Shown here: positions 1 to 6,985 of the stretch, one piece after another | How the letters are laid out: each line of letters begins with the position of its first letter | Numbering within the stretch: the stretch's first letter is position 1 | NCBI GenBank assembly: GCA_030619685.1 | Contig: JAUXAX010000035.1 | Coordinates: 1 to 20,294, forward strand | Length of the DNA: 20,294 nucleotides | Reading direction: 5' to 3' | Source of the DNA: Dehalococcoidia bacterium | GTDB lineage: Bacteria > Chloroflexota > Dehalococcoidia > SZUA-161 | Notes under the pieces: generated by a model | The model's input: only the letters and a program-made list of their open reading frames with translations | Told to the model about the DNA's origin: nothing | Database searches by the model: none | Made by a program: the position numbers and the translations under genes

Positions 1-813
1 CAAGGGAACACTGGCTGTGGAACAGATATACATCATCAGTCCAAAGACAAGGCTGAATAGATAGCCTAAGCCGCCGTCAAAATAATCTCCTACGAACTTC
101 CCAACTGGGGTAATTGCCGCCACCAATGCTGCTAAGACTAAGCCTAAGAGTAGCTCAGGCCCAATCTCCTTGACCATATCCACAAAGGCGTATTTGAAGA
201 CATGCTTCAGCCGGTGACCAATGTTCCTGGAATAAGTCCTCAGGTATTCTTCAGGTCTCTTGTCAAACTCCTGCTGGCAGTGGGGACAGCAAAAATAATA
301 GGTCTCTCCCCTGTATTCTGTCTTGATTGCCTTCCCCATTTCTATACTCATCCCACAAACCGGGTCTATAGCTAGCTGTTCATTCTGAGAAGCGAAAGCT
401 TTAGGCTTGACCTTGAGTAGGTTTCCAATAAGACCGATAGCCAGCCCCGTCAGGATCACAGCAACGAATATGAAAGCAGTGAACTTTATGCCAAGCAGAG
501 CATAACAGACCAAAAGGGCGCTTATGGAGGTAGCAGGTGTTGCTACCAAAAAGGCCAAAACTGCTCCTAATCTAGCTCCCTTCTGATAAAGGCTTACCGC
601 TACAGGGAGGGAGCCAATACAGCAAATGGGGAGAGCCGTCCCAGCAAGCGTAGAGTAGAGAAGTGGCTTTACACCTTTACCACCGAGATGTTTCTCCACC
701 CACCCGGTGGGGACAAACTCATGGATCAGGCCGCTCAGGAAGAAGCCTACTGCTAGGAAGGGCAATACTTCAATAAAATAATCCTTAAGTACAATGAAGA
801 ACTGGATTATCAT
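1..813 (-). CDS. Metal-efflux-type permease with internal YHS domain (partial, C-terminus off the window)
   Basis: I translated this by hand; the frame is open from an ATG at 811-813 to base 1 (271 residues) and has no stop, so the gene runs off the left edge. An in-frame TGA at 823-825 limits the start. Hydrophobic helices at about residues 5-30, 55-75, 82-107 and 108-132 are followed by a soluble insert, then further helices at about 218-235 and 250-271. Membrane motifs are PICCIGSLPVAVSL (62-75) and CSTASVP (264-270). The insert at about 149-191 is a YHS-type metal-binding domain: DPVCGM (150-155) and YYFCCPHC (172-179). The layout fits the SO_0444-type Cu/Zn efflux permeases (DUF318-like), which move metal out across the inner membrane; substrate is inferred. 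It lies 101 bp after the ThiS-like gene on the same strand and may be cotranscribed. The upstream Shine-Dalgarno is weak. Confidence 0.72.
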   Translation of the reverse strand, partial: MIIQFFIVLKDYFIEVLPFLAVGFFLSGLIHEFVPTGWVEKHLGGKGVKPLLYSTLAGTALPICCIGSLPVAVSLYQKGARLGAVLAFLVATPATSISALLVCYALLGIKFTAFIFVAVILTGLAIGLIGNLLKVKPKAFASQNEQLAIDPVCGMSIEMGKAIKTEYRGETYYFCCPHCQQEFDKRPEEYLRTYSRNIGHRLKHVFKYAFVDMVKEIGPELLLGLVLAALVAAITPVGKFVGDYFDGGLGYLFSLVFGLMMYICSTASVPL

Positions 814-914
814 CGTTTGCTCTCACCACTCCACGGCTTAGCTCTCGCTTCACAGAAATATGTCCTGCGATAATCCGCCAGCAGATACTCGAGATTTCTC
901 TATATCCACTTTCC

Positions 915-1109
915 TCATCCTCCTGCTACCAGCGGTATTAATGTTATTCTATCTCCTCTCTTCAATATTCTGTTCTCTATTTCATCCGGATAGAAAATCT
1001 CCTTACTTACCTCCAGCAGGATGGGAACAAAGGCAAGCTGGAGTTCATCCATAAGCTCCTTTATTGTCGTATCTTCTTTGACCTTTATCTCCTCAATACC
1101 TATTTTCAT
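915..1109 (-). CDS. ThiS/MoaD-like sulfur carrier protein
   Basis: This 64-residue protein has the beta-grasp pattern of ThiS/MoaD: an N-terminal strand pair (about 1-12), a helix TIKELMDELQL (15-25), and the ending RGDRITLIPLVAGG with Gly-Gly as the last two residues. In the family the terminal Gly is adenylated by a ThiF/MoeB E1-like enzyme and turned into a thiocarboxylate that donates sulfur. The free Gly-Gly end means no C-terminal trimming is needed. The ATG overlaps the stop of the preceding gene as ATGA, and its own Shine-Dalgarno is poor, which suggests translational coupling. No ThiF, ThiG, MoaE or MoeB gene is visible, so the partner enzyme lies elsewhere. It could serve thiazole, molybdopterin, homocysteine or another thio-transfer pathway; context next to a Thi4 enzyme favours thiazole or methionine sulfur. 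Confidence 0.8.
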   Translation of the reverse strand: MKIGIEEIKVKEDTTIKELMDELQLAFVPILLEVSKEIFYPDEIENRILKRGDRITLIPLVAGG

Positions 1110-1906
1110 TTTCTACGTAAACTGCCTAAGATTTTGGTATGGCGTTCACAAAACTCGTATTCGCCCTCAAGCTGGGCAAAGATAAGTTCCTCTTGCCAGT
1201 GGGCATTATATAGCCTACAACCCTTATCCTCGCAGAAGGGATCGCCGGTCAGGGAATGGAAAACCGCCTGCATCGCATACCCTTTCATAACCTCGGTCAA
1301 GCGTTCATCCTCGTAATCAATGAAACTTCCCTTGAATCTCTCTTTGAGTTCGAGTAGGTTCTTTCCAAGCATCTCATACTGGCGCTTTAGAAGGTAATAC
1401 TCACGGGGCTTGGCCGGGGCCTCCACGAGCCCTGTGGTTGAGATAATGCAGGGGAACCCATACACACTTGTCCTGACGTGATATCTCTTGTCGCCCTCCT
1501 CCCAGGTAGCGAACAAACGATTGGTAAGGAGAATGTGAGCAAACCCAAGAGCACGCTGCTGCCGTGCTATGAGCTCCGAGAAGACCCTTTGGAGGTGAAA
1601 GCCATCGTAGAGGACTCCGAAGGCCCTTGTTTCTCCCAGAATCCTTCTTTTCTCGTACTGGATCTCGCCGCCCAGAGGCTCTTGCTCGGATGCTATCTTC
1701 GTGGTCGCATGTTGAATCTTGATAGATGCGAGCTTCCTTGCATAATCATTGCTTTTCTCCAAGCAAAGGGCGAAGGGATTCCCCCTCACCTCGACTTCTA
1801 TTTCCTGCAGCTTATCTCCTAAATACTCAGCGATCTCCTCCACATCCAGTGTTTCGGCCAAACCTTCCTCATAGAGGAGAACCTTCTCTATTCTGCGAAC
1901 TTTCAT
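1106..1906 (-). CDS. Archaemetzincin-like protein with degenerate active site (DUF6775-type)
   Basis: The protein has 266 residues. The C-terminal half follows the archaemetzincin (peptidase M54) plan. It has [12 protein letters not shown] (125-136), a CIISTTGL strand (153-160), then around residues 213-256 the pattern Q-A-V-F-H-S-L, C225, C230-R-L, H236 and FCERH (252-256). In archaemetzincins the motif is HExxHxxGxxHC, Cx4C, then CxxC. Here the Cx4C (225/230) and a C-x-x-H (253/256) structural-zinc set are kept, but the first His and catalytic Glu are Gln213 and Ala214. It is therefore probably not an active protease. I recall this family as DUF6775 'putative metallopeptidase'. It overlaps the Cys-type thi4 upstream and the ThiS-like gene downstream by ATGA at both ends. 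A role in metal or sulfur delivery to Thi4 is inference. Confidence 0.68.
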   Translation of the reverse strand: MKVRRIEKVLLYEEGLAETLDVEEIAEYLGDKLQEIEVEVRGNPFALCLEKSNDYARKLASIKIQHATTKIASEQEPLGGEIQYEKRRILGETRAFGVLYDGFHLQRVFSELIARQQRALGFAHILLTNRLFATWEEGDKRYHVRTSVYGFPCIISTTGLVEAPAKPREYYLLKRQYEMLGKNLLELKERFKGSFIDYEDERLTEVMKGYAMQAVFHSLTGDPFCEDKGCRLYNAHWQEELIFAQLEGEYEFCERHTKILGSLRRK

Positions 1907-2685
1907 CTCAGCTTCTCAAGAGCAATCTCAGCCGCCACTTCCCCTGATAGGAGCATAGCCCCGAAGGTTGGGCCCATCCTGGGCAATCCGTAGGTTGTCG
2001 ATACTGCCATGCCGGTGACGATCAAGCCCGGGTGAACTTCTCCAGTGTGCTCGATGATCAGGTCCTCCGACCTCTCCACCCACATGGCACCGTAACCCTT
2101 GGTTTTGACCAGTCCCCTCTCTTCAAGTTTCCTCACCACCTGAGCATCATGGCCAGTAGCATCGATGACCAGACTGCATTCTAGGGCGATGGGATCAACG
2201 CATGTTATCTCCCTTGGCAGTGCCGAAATAGGTGTCCAGTTAATCACGACTCCCGCAACACGACTTTCCTCTCTTAAGACTAGGTCATCGAAGATCGTCA
2301 TATTGGCAAACTTAACGCCAGCATCACAGGTTGAAGCAATAAGCTTTGAACATGCATGGGGGCCATCGGCAACCAGTAGATTCTCACTGACAGTCTTGTA
2401 GGGAATAGCAAGCTCATCTAAGATTCTCTCTCCCGGATGCCTTATAGTAACCTTGTTCATCAGATAACCCCCAATCCAGAAGCCGCCCCCGAGGTAGTTA
2501 TTCCTTTCGACGATAAGGACCTTTCTGCCCGCTCTTGCTAAATTCCTACCTGCCATGAGCCCACTTGGGCCGCCACCGACTATAATACAATCACTTTCGA
2601 CATATTCTTGGAACTGGGCGGCAAATTCAGCGACTATGGCCCTGGTTATGTCCTTTTCTCCCGCTGGGCTGAACTTCTGTGCCAC
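1903..2685 (-). CDS. thi4: Thi4-family ADP-thiazole synthase, active-site Cys type
   Basis: This 260-residue FAD/NAD-fold protein has [10 protein letters not shown] (34-43), the acidic end of the second strand in LIVERNN (57-63), GGGFWIGG (66-73), VIDATGHDA and a closing segment [16 protein letters not shown]. Thi4 enzymes make the ADP-thiazole precursor of thiamine from NAD, glycine and a sulfur source, with Fe(II). The deciding position lies in [11 protein letters not shown], where C162 takes the place of the sulfur-donor cysteine of yeast Thi4 and of the essential Cys reported for Haloferax Thi4. The paralogue at 6136-6912 has His there. The start is GTG with a strong GAGGAGGG Shine-Dalgarno at 2691-2698. 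It follows iscU after a 238-bp structured leader and overlaps the next gene by ATGA. Whether it is suicidal or is recharged with sulfur cannot be read from sequence. Confidence 0.88.
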   Translation of the reverse strand: MAQKFSPAGEKDITRAIVAEFAAQFQEYVESDCIIVGGGPSGLMAGRNLARAGRKVLIVERNNYLGGGFWIGGYLMNKVTIRHPGERILDELAIPYKTVSENLLVADGPHACSKLIASTCDAGVKFANMTIFDDLVLREESRVAGVVINWTPISALPREITCVDPIALECSLVIDATGHDAQVVRKLEERGLVKTKGYGAMWVERSEDLIIEHTGEVHPGLIVTGMAVSTTYGLPRMGPTFGAMLLSGEVAAEIALEKLR

Positions 2686-2708
2686 TTTGACCCTCCTCTT
2701 ATTTGGTT

Positions 2709-2750
2709 GGAATCTACTTCTCTTGGAAGAAGGTTACCTTGTCAGATTCC
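2709..2750 (-). other. Nested stem-loop just upstream of the Cys-type thi4
   Basis: On the minus strand GGAATCT (2750-2744) pairs perfectly with AGATTCC (2715-2709), 7 bp. Inside it CTTCT (2732-2728) pairs with AGAAG (2721-2717) around a 6-nt loop. The structure ends about 10 nt before the Shine-Dalgarno of the GTG start at 2685. No U-run follows, so it is not a classical terminator. It could be part of an expression platform for the candidate aptamer at 2838-2929. Confidence 0.45.
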
Positions 2751-2837
2751 GTGGCCCACCTATTAAAGTCGTCCCTGGAAGAGATTTGTCGACCTTGGTG
2801 GAAAGGTTTACCAAGTGCTCTTCAACCGATTCAGCTA

Positions 2838-2929
2838 AAACAGATCTCAGGGCACAATAGCACCTTTATTCTCCCTACGGCGGGTCGCCAGCAACTACTG
2901 AGATACTTGCTGGTTGGTACCTCCTATTT
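2838..2929 (-). promoter_or_regulatory. Candidate pseudoknotted riboswitch, SAM-I/SAM-IV clan-like
   Basis: On the minus strand a perfect 7-bp hairpin CCAGCAA/TTGCTGG (2913-2907 with 2894-2888) carries a 12-nt loop containing ATCTCAG (2904-2898). That loop is fully complementary to CTGAGAT (2850-2844), giving a 7-bp pseudoknot. Directly after the hairpin comes GGCGACC (2889-2883), then GTAGGG (2878-2873), then GGTGCTA (2864-2858), in the order and spacing of the SAM-I blocks GGCAACC and GGUGCYA. The P2-loop pseudoknot strand directly followed by a P1 strand resembles SAM-IV. A possible P1 pairs AAATAG (2929-2924) with CTGTTT (2843-2838), with one G-U pair. The first A of the GGCAACC block is G here. 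The 5' P1 strand covers the last sense codon and stop of iscU. Assignment to the SAM clan is from memory of consensus motifs; the pseudoknot itself is read directly. Confidence 0.5.
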
Positions 2930-3325
2930 GAACATTCTTTTTTGCTTCTCTAGGTAGTCATCGACAGCCGATTTGAGAGCCTCCTCGGCCAAAGCCGAGC
3001 AGTGCATCTTAATCGGTGGCAGCCCGTCCAACGCTTCAGCCACCGCCCGATTGGAGATCTTCAATGCCTCTTCTACCGTCTTTCCTTTTACCATCTCAGT
3101 GATCATGCTGCTGGTGGCAATGGCTGCGCCACAGCCAAAGGTCTTGAATTTAGCATCTGTGATAACGCCATTCTTCACCTTGATGTAGAGCTCCATTATG
3201 TCGCCGCAAACCGGGTTCCCCACATGACCAGTGCCATCAGGATTTTCGATCTCACCCACGTTCCTGGGATTCTTGAAGTGTTCCATCACCTTCTCACTAT
3301 AGCGTGACCACATGTTAGTAGCCAT
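2924..3325 (-). CDS. iscU: IscU/NifU-type Fe-S cluster assembly scaffold
   Basis: This 133-residue cytosolic scaffold for assembling [2Fe-2S]/[4Fe-4S] clusters is nearly full length for IscU. The three cluster-ligand cysteines are in place: C40 in NPVCGD, with the partner Asp at 42, C65 in TFGCGAA, and C109 in KMHCS. The N-terminus SEKVMEHFKNPRNVG is typical of the family. The HscA-binding LPPVK motif is LPPIK (102-106). ATG start after an AGGGGTG ribosome site; only 9 bp separates it from iscS, its sulfur donor, upstream. The last codons overlap the putative P1 stem of the RNA structure at 2838-2929. Confidence 0.93.
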   Translation of the reverse strand: MATNMWSRYSEKVMEHFKNPRNVGEIENPDGTGHVGNPVCGDIMELYIKVKNGVITDAKFKTFGCGAAIATSSMITEMVKGKTVEEALKISNRAVAEALDGLPPIKMHCSALAEEALKSAVDDYLEKQKRMFK

Positions 3326-3334
3326 TTTTCACCC

Positions 3335-4501
3335 CTATGCCCTGCCTTTCAATAGCGGAGACATAGATCGCAGTTTAGCCACGATAGGGGGCAATACCTC
3401 CCAAACGCGCTCTATTTGCTCCTCGGTGGTTTCTCTCCCCAAAGTAAATCGCAACGACCCGTGAGCCTCCTCATGCGACAATCCCAGTGCCAGCAAGACA
3501 TGCGATGGCACAAGGCTGCTGGAACTGCAGGCCGAGCCTGTAGAGGCAGCGATACCCTCCATATCCAGGTTAAGAAGCATTGACTCTCCCTCAACGAATT
3601 GGACGCTCACATTGACATTGTTGGGTAACCTCTTCCTGGGATGACCATTCAGTCGCATACAATCGACATGTTCCAGAAGGCCCTCAATCAATCTGTCACG
3701 AAGAAGGGTCAGGCGTTCCACCTCTGCGCCCATCTCATTTTGCGAAATTTCCACTGCCTTGCCAAAGCCTACGATCCCGGGAACGTTTTCGGTACTTGCC
3801 CGGCGCCTCCGTTCTTGTTCACCGCCGTGCATATAAGGGGCTACCTTGGTGCCCTTTCTGATGTAGAGGGCGCCCACCCCTTTCGGCCCGTACAGCTTAT
3901 GCGCTGACATTGCCAAGAGATCCGCACCGAGTTCATTCACGTTTGTTGGAATATGCCCTACTGTCTGTACGGCATCGGTGTGGAAATAGATCTCCATCTC
4001 TTTGGCAATTCTGCCTATCTCTGCTATCGGCTCTATGGTGCCTATCTCGTTGTTGGCGTGCATGACCGAAATCAGGATTGTCTTTTCACCAACCGCCTTT
4101 CTCACATCCTGCGGGTCCACCATGCCATACTGATCCACCGCAAGGTAGGTCACATGGAATCCTCGTTGCTCCAGGAACTTCAAGGGCTCCATCACCGCGT
4201 GGTGCTCAATGGAACTGGCGACAATGTGATTACCCCTATGCTCATTGGCATAAGCTGCGCCTTTTATGGCGAAGTTATCTGACTCTGTCCCACCGCTGGT
4301 AAAGACGATCTCATCGTTTTTGGCCCCGATGAGGGTAGCGATTGTTTCACGTGCCTCCTCTATTGCTCCCCTCGCTTCTTGTCCAAAGGAGTGGATGCTC
4401 GAAGGATTGCCAAAGGTGTCATTCATATATGGCAACATCGCTGTCACCACCGCAGGGTGTGTAGGCGTGGTGGCAGCATAGTCAAGGTATACCCGTTTCA
4501 C
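3335..4501 (-). CDS. iscS: Cysteine desulfurase (IscS/NifS family)
   Basis: The 388-residue PLP enzyme converts cysteine to alanine and holds the sulfur as a persulfide for IscU and other acceptors. The PLP-binding lysine is K202 in SAHKLYGPKG, the His of the SIEHHAV motif is present (100-101), and the persulfide cysteine is C325 in STGSACSSSS. The N-terminus VYLDYAATTPTHP is diagnostic. The long active-site loop around C325 puts it in class I (IscS/NifS), not SufS. The start is GTG at 4499-4501 (MKRVYLD), 2 nt after the NIL gene stop, with GAGGGATAAGA as ribosome site. It sits in one run with iscU and the cysteine-making genes, so it probably feeds both Fe-S assembly and the thiazole/carrier genes downstream. 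Confidence 0.95.
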   Translation of the reverse strand: MKRVYLDYAATTPTHPAVVTAMLPYMNDTFGNPSSIHSFGQEARGAIEEARETIATLIGAKNDEIVFTSGGTESDNFAIKGAAYANEHRGNHIVASSIEHHAVMEPLKFLEQRGFHVTYLAVDQYGMVDPQDVRKAVGEKTILISVMHANNEIGTIEPIAEIGRIAKEMEIYFHTDAVQTVGHIPTNVNELGADLLAMSAHKLYGPKGVGALYIRKGTKVAPYMHGGEQERRRRASTENVPGIVGFGKAVEISQNEMGAEVERLTLLRDRLIEGLLEHVDCMRLNGHPRKRLPNNVNVSVQFVEGESMLLNLDMEGIAASTGSACSSSSLVPSHVLLALGLSHEEAHGSLRFTLGRETTEEQIERVWEVLPPIVAKLRSMSPLLKGRA

Positions 4502-4503
4502 TC

Positions 4504-4746
4504 TTATCCCTCAACAACGTCACCAACAACCGGGTCAACCCTCACGCCTTTGCTGGTAACCCAGGCTATGCCCTGCTTGATGTCTTCCTCTTCCCCTTCC
4601 AGTTCCAGCACTACCCATCCTCTATTCTCCGTGACGTCAGCCCGGCGGATATTGGTCACTATCTTAAACTGCTGCCCCAGGCTGTAGATGATGGGTTCTC
4701 TAATCAGCTCCTGTGGAAAGGTAAACATTACTTGTGTCTTGGCCAT
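4504..4746 (-). CDS. Stand-alone NIL-domain protein
   Basis: This 80-residue protein consists of a single NIL domain, the ferredoxin-like ligand-binding fold found at the C-terminus of the methionine transporter ATPase MetN. Visible hallmarks are the first strand VMFTFPQELIREPIIYSLG, then FKIVTNIRRADVTENRGWVVLELEG and a helix EDIKQGIAWVTSKGVRVDPV. It has no ferredoxin cysteines, unlike the NIL-ferredoxin proteins of homocysteine synthesis in methanogens. Excellent ribosome site GGGAGG with 6-nt spacing to ATG. Between threonine synthase and iscS, it may sense an amino acid such as methionine or assist sulfur transfer; function is inferred. Confidence 0.8.
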   Translation of the reverse strand: MAKTQVMFTFPQELIREPIIYSLGQQFKIVTNIRRADVTENRGWVVLELEGEEEDIKQGIAWVTSKGVRVDPVVGDVVEG

Positions 4747-4803
4747 CCTATCCTCCCTGTTTATGGCTGGATAAGCACAGCATATATGAGAGCTCAGAAG
4801 AGT

Positions 4804-6042
4804 TCAAGCCGGTGCGCCAATCGATTCCTCAACTGAGTCTAAGGTAGGCTTGACAGCAAGCGGTTGAACAATGTCTGCCAGAATCTCCTGCGTCCTCGGC
4901 CCTGCCCCGGTGATGAAAGCAACCGTAAGCTCATCCCTCTTAATTATGCCCGAAGCTGTCAGCTTTCTCAATGCGCCTACTACCACCCCACCTGCTGCCT
5001 CGGCGAAAATGCCCTCGGTTTGAGCCAGCAGTTGCACTCCGGCAATGGCTTCCTCATCGGTGACAGCGCAAGCTCCACCCCCTGACTGTCTGGCCGCCAT
5101 TAACGCATAATGGCCATCGGCAGGATTGCCAATCGCTATGGACTTGACAATGGTGTCCGGGGTCACCGGATGGATATGAACGCTGCCTGCGTCAAAAGCG
5201 TTGACGATGGGCGAACTGCCGGCAGCCTGGGCGACATACATGTGTGTACTGACCGGCTCGATCAAGCCCAGTATGGCAAGCTCATCCAGCCCCTTCCATA
5301 TTCGGGTAAAGAGCAATCCCGAGGCGGCAGGAGCTACTGCACAATCGGGGGCACGCCATCCCAGTTGCTCTGCTACCTCGTAGCCCAGGGTTTTGCTCCC
5401 CTCGGCGTAATACGGTCTGAGATTAATGTTGATGAATCCCCAGTCGTATCTCTGGACCACCTCGGCGCAGAGGCGATTGACGTCATCATAGCTTCCATCA
5501 ACCTTGATCAAAACTGGACCATAGATTGCCGCCCCTATGAGCTTACCGGGTTCTACATCAGCTGGAACGAAAACATAAGCTCTCATATTTGCCTTGGCGG
5601 CGTGGGCAGCGACGCTAGCAGCCAGGTTTCCCGTTGACGCACAGGCTACCGCATCAAACCCGAACTCCCGAGCCTTGCTGACAGCAACTGACACTGCCCT
5701 ATCCTTGAACGAGTATGTGGGAGTGAGGCAGTCATTCTTAATGTACAGCCGGTCCAGTCCCAGTTCCCGCCCCAGGCTATCAGCCTTGACAAGTGGGGTA
5801 AAGCCCGTGCCGATATCCACCTCCTCACCTTCCACTGGCAGCAGATCGCGATAGCGCCACATGCTCACTGGCCCACCAGCGAGTTTCTCCCGACTTAGCC
5901 CTCTGGCCATAGCTTTATAGTCATAGGTGACCTCCAACGGGCTAAGACAGAAATCGCACAGGTTGACCGGCTGGAGCGGATACTCCTGCCCACACTTCCG
6001 GCACCGTAAGGCTCTAGCGAATGACACTTCTTGCCTCTTCAC
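4804..6042 (-). CDS. thrC: Threonine synthase with N-terminal zinc ribbon
   Basis: The 412-residue PLP enzyme of the tryptophan-synthase-beta fold converts O-phosphohomoserine to threonine. The N-terminus has a rubredoxin-like zinc ribbon: C14-x2-C17 and C29-x2-C32. Then TGFTPLV (79-85), the PLP lysine K113 in TYSFKDR, STGNLAASVA for phosphate binding and a C-terminal FITGAGPRTQEI. The called start is GTG at 6040-6042, just after an in-frame stop. A second GTG at codon 6 is preceded by AAGAGG at good spacing, so the real start may be five codons later. Close paralogues (cysteate synthase, other phosphohomoserine lyases) cannot be fully excluded. The flanking NIL, iscS and trans-sulfuration genes place it at the threonine/methionine branch point. 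Confidence 0.85.
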   Translation of the reverse strand: MKRQEVSFARALRCRKCGQEYPLQPVNLCDFCLSPLEVTYDYKAMARGLSREKLAGGPVSMWRYRDLLPVEGEEVDIGTGFTPLVKADSLGRELGLDRLYIKNDCLTPTYSFKDRAVSVAVSKAREFGFDAVACASTGNLAASVAAHAAKANMRAYVFVPADVEPGKLIGAAIYGPVLIKVDGSYDDVNRLCAEVVQRYDWGFININLRPYYAEGSKTLGYEVAEQLGWRAPDCAVAPAASGLLFTRIWKGLDELAILGLIEPVSTHMYVAQAAGSSPIVNAFDAGSVHIHPVTPDTIVKSIAIGNPADGHYALMAARQSGGGACAVTDEEAIAGVQLLAQTEGIFAEAAGGVVVGALRKLTASGIIKRDELTVAFITGAGPRTQEILADIVQPLAVKPTLDSVEESIGAPA

Positions 6043-6135
6043 ACATGGTTATGCGCCTGTTCCACATCCTGCATCGACCAATCAGTCATCACAAATTCGG
6101 GTAGAGCTGAGCAGGCTATAGGCAGCATCTACTCC

Positions 6136-6912
6136 TTAATCTGGGATACTCCTCATTGCCAGTTCGGCTGCCCTCTTCCCAGATAGAAGCATGCCACCGA
6201 ATATTGCCCCCATTCTCGGGGAGCCGAAAACAGCGTTGGCTGCCATGCCGGCAACTAGCAGACCAGGATAGACCTCCCTGGTGTTCTCTATTATTTCCTT
6301 CTCCCCTATCTCAGCCCACATTGGCTTTTCTCCCATCACTTCACCAGTTCTGGTATCTAATCGGGGGCCGATTTTCCTTACCACTATATGGCAAATCTCG
6401 CATCCGTGACCGGTGGCGTCTATGACTACCTTTGATCTTGCCGCTAGAGGGTCTACATGCAGGTTTGCCAGTGAGACGGCGCTCCAGTTCAGCACCAGGC
6501 CAGTTACCCGATCATCTTCTCTGACCATCACATCCTCGACGGTGATCAGGTTGAATATCTTTGCCCCGGCCTTTATCGCTTTTGAGCAAATGGTCGAAAC
6601 AGTCTCCAGAGAATCAGCGACAAAGCAGCCCCTCTCATATTCCCTCGTTTGGACACCGAACTCGTCCAATACCTTCTTGCCTTCGTCTTGTACAACTATC
6701 CGATTGAACATCATCCCCCCACCTGGCATGCCACCGCCAACCCGAAGACTCCTCTCGAATACCACCGTCTTTACTCCACCTTTTGCCAGATAGTAAGCAG
6801 CCGTCATGCCAGATGGGCCAGCACCGGCTATTGCGACCTCTACCTCCATGGCGTCGAGGAAATCTGTCACGAAGCTATTGATTATTGCCCTGGAGATGAG
6901 AATGTCATCCAC
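6136..6912 (-). CDS. thi4: Sulfide-dependent ADP-thiazole synthase, His-type Thi4
   Basis: Thi4 family with FAD/NAD motif [31 protein letters not shown] and the closing [16 protein letters not shown]. The active-site position is His in LANLHVDPL (H152 from the start used here). That matches the non-suicidal archaeal enzymes (Methanocaldococcus type) that take sulfide as sulfur source for the thiamine thiazole. The frame is open up to a TTG at 6960, but I chose GTG at 6910-6912. GAGGGAG lies 7 nt upstream of it, and the family usually begins VDDxxISRAI, giving 258 residues. The gene lies 73 bp downstream of the cystathionine-synthase-like gene. Its identity to the copy at 1903-2685 looks low outside the core motifs, so they are probably old paralogues rather than a fresh duplication. 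Confidence 0.88.
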   Translation of the reverse strand: MDDILISRAIINSFVTDFLDAMEVEVAIAGAGPSGMTAAYYLAKGGVKTVVFERSLRVGGGMPGGGMMFNRIVVQDEGKKVLDEFGVQTREYERGCFVADSLETVSTICSKAIKAGAKIFNLITVEDVMVREDDRVTGLVLNWSAVSLANLHVDPLAARSKVVIDATGHGCEICHIVVRKIGPRLDTRTGEVMGEKPMWAEIGEKEIIENTREVYPGLLVAGMAANAVFGSPRMGAIFGGMLLSGKRAAELAMRSIPD

Positions 6913-6985
6913 TTTCGTACTCCCTCTTGTTTCTGGGCTGACTTGCAGGGTCAAAGGCAATCAAGCCAAGAAGCGATCTTGGCAA

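Noticed and set aside
860..1054. Plus-strand 64-residue reading frame with a hydrophobic stretch
   Set aside because: It lies mostly antisense to the ThiS-like gene, has no good ribosome site, and the ThiS frame has a clear family pattern with Gly-Gly end.
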